64,000 nt of DNA, taken from the NCBI RefSeq assembly GCF_012849095.1, contig NZ_CP051680.1, forward strand, positions 62,001 through 126,000. The letters run 5' to 3'. A program made the translations under genes and the position numbers. The notes under the pieces were generated by a model. It saw nothing but the letters and a program-made list of their open reading frames with translations. It did no database searches and was not told the origin of the DNA. The stretch is from Cohnella herbarum (GTDB taxonomy: Bacteria; Bacillota; Bacilli; Paenibacillales; Paenibacillaceae). Shown here piece by piece: positions 58,764 to 64,000 of the stretch (position 1 is the stretch's first letter; each line of letters opens with the position of its first letter).

Positions 58764-60362
58764 TTACGGCTGACCTCTCGGGAAGAAAATGCGACCGATA
58801 ATCGGTACGCGCGCGACATCGTGTCGGTCGATTAACTTCATCAGGATGAGCAGCAGTAAATAAACGACGACAGCGGCTAGGCTTGCGAGTCCCAAATTAA
58901 AGCTGCTTTGCTTCAGAAGATTGAAATTCCATATCCATAAAGCAACCGCGCTCATGACGACCATCGCTACGGTAACTTTCAGAAAGTCGAGCGGATACAT
59001 TCGGAAGCCGGTCAATCTGGCGACGCTGATCCAGTGCAACAAGGTGACGAGCACCATGTTGACGCCGATCGCGATTACGGCTCCGATAATGCCGTAATCC
59101 GGATTCGTAGCCAGTTGCGCGATTAATATCAGCTTGATGGCAGCTCCGGCGAACGTGTTGAACAAAGCGGTTCCAGGACGGTTCAGCGCTTGAAGCGCGG
59201 CTTGTAACGGTGCTTGCATATAGAGGAAGATCGCAAGAGGAGCCATCCATCTTAGCATGTCTGCCATAGAGTCGTCGCCGTATAACAAAGTACAGATGGG
59301 TCCAGCCATTAAGCCGAGGAGGACGACGAATGGCGCTCCGGTTACGATGGCTAGACGCATCGATTGATGCAGACGGATATGGATCGTAGCCCAATCGCCG
59401 CGCGAAGCCGCTTCGGATAATGAAGGAACTAGGGAAACGGCAAGGGAATAGGTAAGCGCTCCGGGGAGCAACAGCAAAGGAATGACCATTCCTTGAAGGG
59501 CGCCATACTGAGCGGTAGCCCCCGCCGCCGCTACCCCAGCAATCGTTAAGCTTCGTACGGTCAGGATGGATTCGAACAGATAGGACAACGACCCGATCAT
59601 TTTGCTGCCGGTCACGGGGATAGCGGTATGCAATAATTGCCTCAAAGGCTTTTTTCCTCTACCGATAGCAAGCGTCGCGGAATCCGGCGTTAACGATTGA
59701 TCCGGTTGCGCTTCTTCGGGTTTTTTACGATCCCGGTTAAACTGAACCCACAAGACGATAAGCCCCGCGCATTCGCCGGCCACCATCCCGAGAACGCCGC
59801 CCGCGGCGGCCATCTCCAATCCGTATGGCAAGAACAACCAAGCGAACAACAAGGTGAGTACGATACGGAACACCGTTTCCGAAGTTTGGGACAACGCGGT
59901 TGGAATCATATTTTGTTTTCCTTGAAAATAACCGCGCCAGACCGAAGATACCGCAACTAGAGGCAGAACGGGTATCATCATGAGGAAGGCGGTATGAACC
60001 CGGGAATCCGTCATGATCTTAGTGGAGATGAAGTCGGATAAGACGAAACATACCGCAGCGGAAACTAGGCTTATCGTCAATGCCAGCGTCACCGCAACGC
60101 GCAAAATCCGGCGGACGTATTCGTGATCGCCTCTGGAATCGGCTTCCGCGACGAGCTTCGCCACGGCAAGCGGAATACCTCCCGCGATCAAAGTAAGCAA
60201 TACGATCGTAAAAGGGTAGACGAGTTGTATAAGACCGACGCCTTCCGCGCCGATCATGCGCGGCAGGGCGATTCGAGGGACGAACCCGAGTATTCGGTTC
60301 AATAAACCGGCGGCGAGCAGGATCATGGCTCCCTGGATAAACGATTGTTTGCGCAAGCTCAA
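58764..60362 (-). CDS. spoVB: Stage V sporulation protein B, MOP-superfamily flippase
   Basis: 532 residues with about 14 membrane helices; N-terminus KQSFIQGAMILLAAGLLNRILGF-type and GVGLIQLVYPF match the SpoVB/MurJ-like polysaccharide transporter family. Needed for spore cortex, probably flipping a lipid-linked precursor. TTG start at 60362 behind GAGGGA. A sigma-E-like -10 CATACATA lies upstream on this strand. Confidence 0.93.
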   Translation of the reverse strand: MSLRKQSFIQGAMILLAAGLLNRILGFVPRIALPRMIGAEGVGLIQLVYPFTIVLLTLIAGGIPLAVAKLVAEADSRGDHEYVRRILRVAVTLALTISLVSAAVCFVLSDFISTKIMTDSRVHTAFLMMIPVLPLVAVSSVWRGYFQGKQNMIPTALSQTSETVFRIVLTLLFAWLFLPYGLEMAAAGGVLGMVAGECAGLIVLWVQFNRDRKKPEEAQPDQSLTPDSATLAIGRGKKPLRQLLHTAIPVTGSKMIGSLSYLFESILTVRSLTIAGVAAAGATAQYGALQGMVIPLLLLPGALTYSLAVSLVPSLSEAASRGDWATIHIRLHQSMRLAIVTGAPFVVLLGLMAGPICTLLYGDDSMADMLRWMAPLAIFLYMQAPLQAALQALNRPGTALFNTFAGAAIKLILIAQLATNPDYGIIGAVIAIGVNMVLVTLLHWISVARLTGFRMYPLDFLKVTVAMVVMSAVALWIWNFNLLKQSSFNLGLASLAAVVVYLLLLILMKLIDRHDVARVPIIGRIFFPRGQP

Positions 60363-60395
60363 TGAAATCCCTCTTCCCTGAGGTAGGTTAGTCCA

Positions 60396-60403
60396 TATGT
60401 ATG
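60396..60403 (-). promoter_or_regulatory. Possible sigma-E -10 element for spoVB
   Basis: On the minus strand CATACATA, one base off the sigma-E consensus CATACAAT/CATACATT; 14 bases upstream a partial GCATGAA. Fits the known mother-cell timing of spoVB. Confidence 0.4.
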
Positions 60404-60513
60404 CGGTGGTTGTCCATCTTCATGCCTTTGGCAGGAATTTAGGCTTGTGCATCGAATGATTAAAGAGCATGATAGGGAACGACGCACATTCACCAGTCGG
60501 GAGGAATTCATAG

Positions 60514-60825
60514 GTGGAAGAGCACAAAGAAGAGTCGCCGAACGACGAGATTCGCGTTAGCGAGTCCGAGCCCGAGCCCGAGTTGAACGATAGCGAGATT
60601 AACGAGACGATCGAGCAGTTGTGCCGCAGCAAAGCGGAGGAGTTCCATTTAATCGGATACGATCAAGTGACGGGAGCCGACGTATGGGAGTGCGTCAGCG
60701 ATAAATATCATAAAAAAGGCACGCCGCAGCTGCATGAAGTCGTTAACGACATTTTGTCCCTTAAAGTGACGCAGTTTATGAATTTCATTACTTTAAGCAT
60801 GTACAGAGGCGAAATTCGCAAATGA
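60514..60825 (+). CDS. comN: ComN-like post-transcriptional regulator
   Basis: 103 residues, GTG start with GGGAGG about 10 bases before. Acidic N-terminal ~30 residues, then a small helical domain (INETIEQLCRSKAEEFHLIGY...VWECVSDKY) matching the Firmicute post-transcriptional regulator family (YrzD/ComN), which in B. subtilis controls comE mRNA localisation. Location between spoVB and secDF is conserved. Divergent from spoVB. Confidence 0.85.
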   Translation: MEEHKEESPNDEIRVSESEPEPELNDSEINETIEQLCRSKAEEFHLIGYDQVTGADVWECVSDKYHKKGTPQLHEVVNDILSLKVTQFMNFITLSMYRGEIRK

Positions 60826-60841
60826 GTTTTCGTGCATGATT

Positions 60842-60883
60842 GAAAGGAAGTCATCCCCATTCGGGGAAGGCTTTCTTTTTTTT
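60842..60883 (+). terminator. Terminator after comN
   Basis: TCCCC/GGGGA core with GAAAG/CTTTC at the base around ATTC, followed by seven or more T. Confidence 0.85.
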
Positions 60884-60911
60884 GACTTCCTTTTGATCAC
60901 GTAGGTATAAT
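60882..60911 (+). promoter_or_regulatory. Promoter of secD-secF
   Basis: TTGACT (60882-60887), 18-base spacer, TATAAT (60906-60911); starts inside the comN terminator tail. Confidence 0.75.
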
Positions 60912-60947
60912 AGGAACATTGAGAATCGAAAGGGGACCGCAATAGAG

Positions 60948-62222
60948 ATGAAACGAATAGTAGCTTTCGTGCTCGTTGTACTCGTTAGCTTCGGGATCAT
61001 GGGTTATTTTACGCCCGGACTACTGAACGAAACGAAGCTTGGGCTAGACTTGAAAGGCGGAGTAGAGATTTTGTACGAAGCGCATCCGTTAACGGAAGGC
61101 GGCGTCGTAACGAAAGAAGCTCTGAATCAAACCGCGAAAAGCCTCGAGGATCGCGCGAATAAGACAGGCGTCGCGGAGCCCGAAGTCACGACCGAGGGCA
61201 AAAACCGGATCCGGTTGAAAATCGCTATTTCGACGGGGACTACGGACAAGGAACGGGACGAAGCGGTGCAAAAAATCCGCGATTTGATGAAACGTCCGGC
61301 GGAGCTTCAATTCCGCAGTTCGGTCGGTTGCGCCGACGGTTCCTATTGTAACGTTGAGCTTTACGGTTCCGATTTCAAAGAAGGCGCGGCTAAAGTGGAG
61401 ATGGGCGACTTAAACTCCCTGATGGTGCGAATCGTCGTTAACGACAAGAAGAAGCTTGCGGACGTTTCCACCAAGCTGATCGGTCAAAACTTAGCGATAT
61501 TCCTCGATGACGAGCTTCAGTCCGCACCAGTCGTACAGCAAGCACTTACGGACGGTTCGGCAGTCATTACCGGCCAAAATTCGCGTGAAGAAGCGCAACA
61601 ATTGGCGGATATCATCAACTTGGGTGCACTACCGTTGAAATTGACCGAGAAATATACGCAAAGCGTCGGGGCGACTTTAGGGAAGCAATCGTTGCATGAT
61701 ACGTTATTCGCGGGCGGTCTCGCTTCCGTGCTGATCCTGCTATTCATGCTCTATTTCTATCGATTGCCTGGCATAGTGGCCAGCATTTGCTTGATCGTGT
61801 TCGTTTGGGTATTGCTCGGCGTATTCTATCTGATGGGCGCCACGTTAACGCTCCCGGGCATTGCGGCATTCGTGCTTGGAATCGGGATCGCGGTGGATTC
61901 GAACATTATTACGGCGGAACGGATCAAGGACGAGCTCCGCAGCGGCAAGACGATTTCATCCTCGCTTCGCGCAGGGGCTAAGAACAGCTTCCGTACGATC
62001 ATCGACGCTCATATCACGACGCTTATCGCGGCCGGGGTGCTTTATTTCATGGGTCACGGTATCGTCAAGAGCTTCGCCGTCGTTCTGATCGCGAGTATCA
62101 TCATTAATATTCTGACGAACGTATTCCTTCCGCGTTACCTGTTGAGCATACTCGTCAAGAGCGGACGGTTTAACAAACCGGGTAATTACAGCGTGAAGGA
62201 AGGTGAGATCAATGCGCTCTAA
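60948..62222 (+). CDS. secD: Protein translocase subunit SecD
   Basis: 424 residues. TM1 near the N-terminus, LGLDLKGGVEILYE, the P1 periplasmic-type head, then five TM helices with GIAAFVLGIGIAVDSNIITAERIKDEL. Uses proton flow to pull exported chains from SecYEG. Encoded apart from SecF, unlike the single SecDF of B. subtilis. Overlaps secF by 11 bases. Confidence 0.95.
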   Translation: MKRIVAFVLVVLVSFGIMGYFTPGLLNETKLGLDLKGGVEILYEAHPLTEGGVVTKEALNQTAKSLEDRANKTGVAEPEVTTEGKNRIRLKIAISTGTTDKERDEAVQKIRDLMKRPAELQFRSSVGCADGSYCNVELYGSDFKEGAAKVEMGDLNSLMVRIVVNDKKKLADVSTKLIGQNLAIFLDDELQSAPVVQQALTDGSAVITGQNSREEAQQLADIINLGALPLKLTEKYTQSVGATLGKQSLHDTLFAGGLASVLILLFMLYFYRLPGIVASICLIVFVWVLLGVFYLMGATLTLPGIAAFVLGIGIAVDSNIITAERIKDELRSGKTISSSLRAGAKNSFRTIIDAHITTLIAAGVLYFMGHGIVKSFAVVLIASIIINILTNVFLPRYLLSILVKSGRFNKPGNYSVKEGEINAL

Positions 62223-63120
62223 ACGTACTTTTGACTTCGTCAAATCCAGTCGTAAGTTTCTCATTGTCTCAGCGATCATTACCCTTCTAGGTATTTTCGC
62301 CGTCAGTATTTTCGGATTGAACTACGGCATTGATTTCAGTTCCGGTACTTCCGTTGATATTTCGACTACGAAATCCGTTGAGGAAGCAAAGCTAAGAACG
62401 TTCCTTGACGATCAGAAATTAGGCGATTATACGCTTACGACTGCCGAAAATCGGGATTCGATCCGCTTTAAGCAGGCACTTAACGAACAGCAGGAGAAAG
62501 ATTTCAAAGCCGCGTTCTTATCGAACATCGATGCGGACGCATCCTTCGAGGTCAACATCGTAGACGTCGACATCGCGAAGGAACAGCAGAAGAGCGCTTT
62601 GATCGGAATGGCCGTCGCTTGCCTAGGGATCGTTATCTACGTGAGCATGCGGTTCGAATGGCGCTTCGCCATCGCTGCGGTAACATCGCTGATCTACTGC
62701 GCGTTCTTCGTCATCTCGATGTTCTCCATTTTCCGATTCGAAGTGAACTTACCGTTCATCTTGGCGGTACTTACGATTATCGGTTATGCAATCAACGATA
62801 CTGTCGTAATTTTCGACCGGATTCGCGAGAATCTGCGCTTCGCCAAAATTAAGACCCATGCGGATCTTGATTTGCTCGTAAACAACAGCATTTGGCAGAC
62901 GCTTGCCCGATCCATTAATACGGTTATTACGGTTCTGATTGCTTCGGTTTGCCTATTTATCTTCGGTAGCGAATCCATTAAGCTATTCTCGTTAGCCATG
63001 ATCTTCGGATTGGTTAGCGGCGCTTATTCTTCGATCTTTATCGCGAGCCAGTTCTGGTTGTACTTGAAGAAAAAGCAGCCGATCAAGAAAGTCGCCGTTA
63101 AACCGCAAAGCACGAATTAA
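62212..63120 (+). CDS. secF: Protein translocase subunit SecF
   Basis: 302 residues. GLNYGIDFSSGTSV after TM1, then GYAINDTVVIFDRIREN in the TM4-5 region. ATG 62212 sits 5 bases after AGGTGA within the end of secD; an in-frame GTG at 62203 overlaps that SD. Forms a complex with SecD and YajC. Confidence 0.95.
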   Translation: MRSKRTFDFVKSSRKFLIVSAIITLLGIFAVSIFGLNYGIDFSSGTSVDISTTKSVEEAKLRTFLDDQKLGDYTLTTAENRDSIRFKQALNEQQEKDFKAAFLSNIDADASFEVNIVDVDIAKEQQKSALIGMAVACLGIVIYVSMRFEWRFAIAAVTSLIYCAFFVISMFSIFRFEVNLPFILAVLTIIGYAINDTVVIFDRIRENLRFAKIKTHADLDLLVNNSIWQTLARSINTVITVLIASVCLFIFGSESIKLFSLAMIFGLVSGAYSSIFIASQFWLYLKKKQPIKKVAVKPQSTN

Positions 63121-63192
63121 TACGAGTCCGCAGATCAGCATTGTTGTTGTCTTGGACCAACCGTTTCAAGCATCAGGAAAGGAGTGGCTCTA

Positions 63193-64000
63193 GTGGCTAT
63201 GGAACAACGTTCCGTTTCCGCGGAACAAGGCTCACTGGTATCCATGTGGGGGCTGCTCGGCTTGTTTATTATGAAAGGCACGGTCGGGTGGTTGACGGGA
63301 AGTAAAGCTCTGCTGGCGGACGCTTGCCAATCTGCGGCCGACTGCGCCGGTACGGTCACGTCTTATCTTGGCATTCGCAAAGCGCGCTTAGATCCGAATG
63401 CGGCGAGCCCGTCCCGTCAGCAGCCGGAATCTGCGGTAGCGATCGTATTGTCGGCGTTGCTGCTCGTTGCGGGAATCGAGATCGGGATTTCCTCGGTTCG
63501 TTCGATCGCTAACGGAGTCGACGAGGCTCCTGGCGTTGGCGCGGTATTCGTAATCGTAGCGGGTATCGGAGTTCGCGAAGGACTCATTCGGTACAAAAGA
63601 AGTCGCGATAACCGATGCGGAATACGCATGGACCGGATGGGAGATAACCGCTCAGATATATTCGCTTCCTTAACCGCTTTAGTCGGTACGACGGGAGCGG
63701 TCGTAGGAGACCTCTACGACATGCCGGTCCTATACGTTCTAGATCCGGCCGCCGGCCTTGTCATCGCCGTGTTCGTAGTGCGGATGGGCTACCGCTTGGC
63801 GTCCGGAGCGCGCGCGACCGATCGCCATGCGATCGACGATGCGGATGCCCAAACGTTATTGGAGGCTGTCCAGAGAGTGGACGGAGTCATTGCCGTCGAC
63901 GAAGTGAAGGCTCGGGAGCAAGGCCATTATATCGTATTGGATGTTTTGATCCGCGTAAACCCGAGAATCAGCGTATTCGAAGGGCAGGACGTAGCGCAAC
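63193..64000 (+). CDS. Cation diffusion facilitator family transporter, 3'-truncated by window edge
   Basis: 269 codons present, no stop before the window end. GTG 63193 follows AAAGGAG by 8 bases; ATG 63199 is the alternative. CDF pattern: GSKALLADACQSAADCAGT in TM2 and GDNRSDIFASLTALVG in TM5, then the cytosolic ferredoxin-like domain (VDGVIAVDEVKAREQGHYIVLD). The metal site differs from the zinc type: Gln replaces His in the TM2 pattern and Asp replaces His in TM5 (DxxxD), which in studied families goes with manganese. Next to secF in the usual Paenibacillaceae manner. Confidence 0.88.
   Translation, partial: MAMEQRSVSAEQGSLVSMWGLLGLFIMKGTVGWLTGSKALLADACQSAADCAGTVTSYLGIRKARLDPNAASPSRQQPESAVAIVLSALLLVAGIEIGISSVRSIANGVDEAPGVGAVFVIVAGIGVREGLIRYKRSRDNRCGIRMDRMGDNRSDIFASLTALVGTTGAVVGDLYDMPVLYVLDPAAGLVIAVFVVRMGYRLASGARATDRHAIDDADAQTLLEAVQRVDGVIAVDEVKAREQGHYIVLDVLIRVNPRISVFEGQDVAQ

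Overview
The window reads as one continuous piece of chromosome from an endospore-forming Gram-positive bacterium of the Paenibacillaceae. Protein style and gene order look like Cohnella or Paenibacillus, but I cannot fix the genus from sequence alone. Pointers are strong GGAGG-type ribosome sites, many sporulation genes (lonB, spoVID, spoIVFA/FB, spo0B, safA, bofC, a SpoIID-like gene, spoVB), a T-box in front of valS, an L21 leader, and a gene order that largely tracks Bacillus subtilis (hemAXCDBL-spoVID-valS-folC; maf-radC-mreBCD-minCD-spoIVFAB-rplU-prp-rpmA-spo0B-obg-pheB-pheA; safA; bofC-ruvAB-queA-tgt-yajC-spoVB-comN-secDF). No rRNA, tRNA, insertion sequence, prophage or CRISPR array was seen.

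Layout. 1-4766: 3' part of lonB, then lonA and the GTPase ysxC. 4920-6325: an uncharacterised protein, then S-adenosylmethionine decarboxylase (speD) behind a structured leader. 6388-8783: a minus-strand block with an ECF sigma factor, its membrane anti-sigma partner and a protein with two Gmad2-like domains. 9130-17664: heme and siroheme synthesis (hemA, hemX, sirC, hemC, cobA-hemD fusion, hemB, hemL), interrupted by a minus-strand Crp/Fnr regulator. 17665-18599: non-coding, with two 51-bp tandem repeat families. 18600-27667: spoVID, T-box-valS, folC, murC, a SPOR protein and a DUF4321 protein. 27688-38920: maf, radC, mreBCD, minCD, a SEDS protein, spoIVFA/FB, RNase G, rplU-prp-rpmA. 39087-46163: spo0B, obg, an inverted HD-GYP gene, then pheB-hom-thrB-pheA. 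46308-56402: safA, bofC, ruvCAB, a SpoIID/SPOR protein, queA, a third 51-bp repeat array, tgt, yajC. 56462-64000: PAP2, TIGR04086-like, DUF421, spoVB, comN, secD, secF and a cation-efflux gene cut by the window end.

How the genes fit together. The window is mostly core housekeeping: cell shape and division (mre/min/SEDS/murC), tetrapyrroles, translation (valS, L21, L27, queA, tgt), recombination (ruvCAB) and secretion (yajC, secD, secF). It also carries sporulation control (spo0B phosphorelay, SpoIVFA/FB-BofC pro-sigma-K checkpoint) and spore coat/cortex genes (spoVID, safA, spoVB).

The most notable items not explained by ordinary annotation are two. The first is a 70-nt nested hairpin leader upstream of speD whose 3' strand can alternatively pair next to the speD ribosome site, a riboswitch-like layout. 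The second is three sequence-unrelated intergenic tandem repeat families that share an exact 51-bp period and each carry a central inverted repeat.
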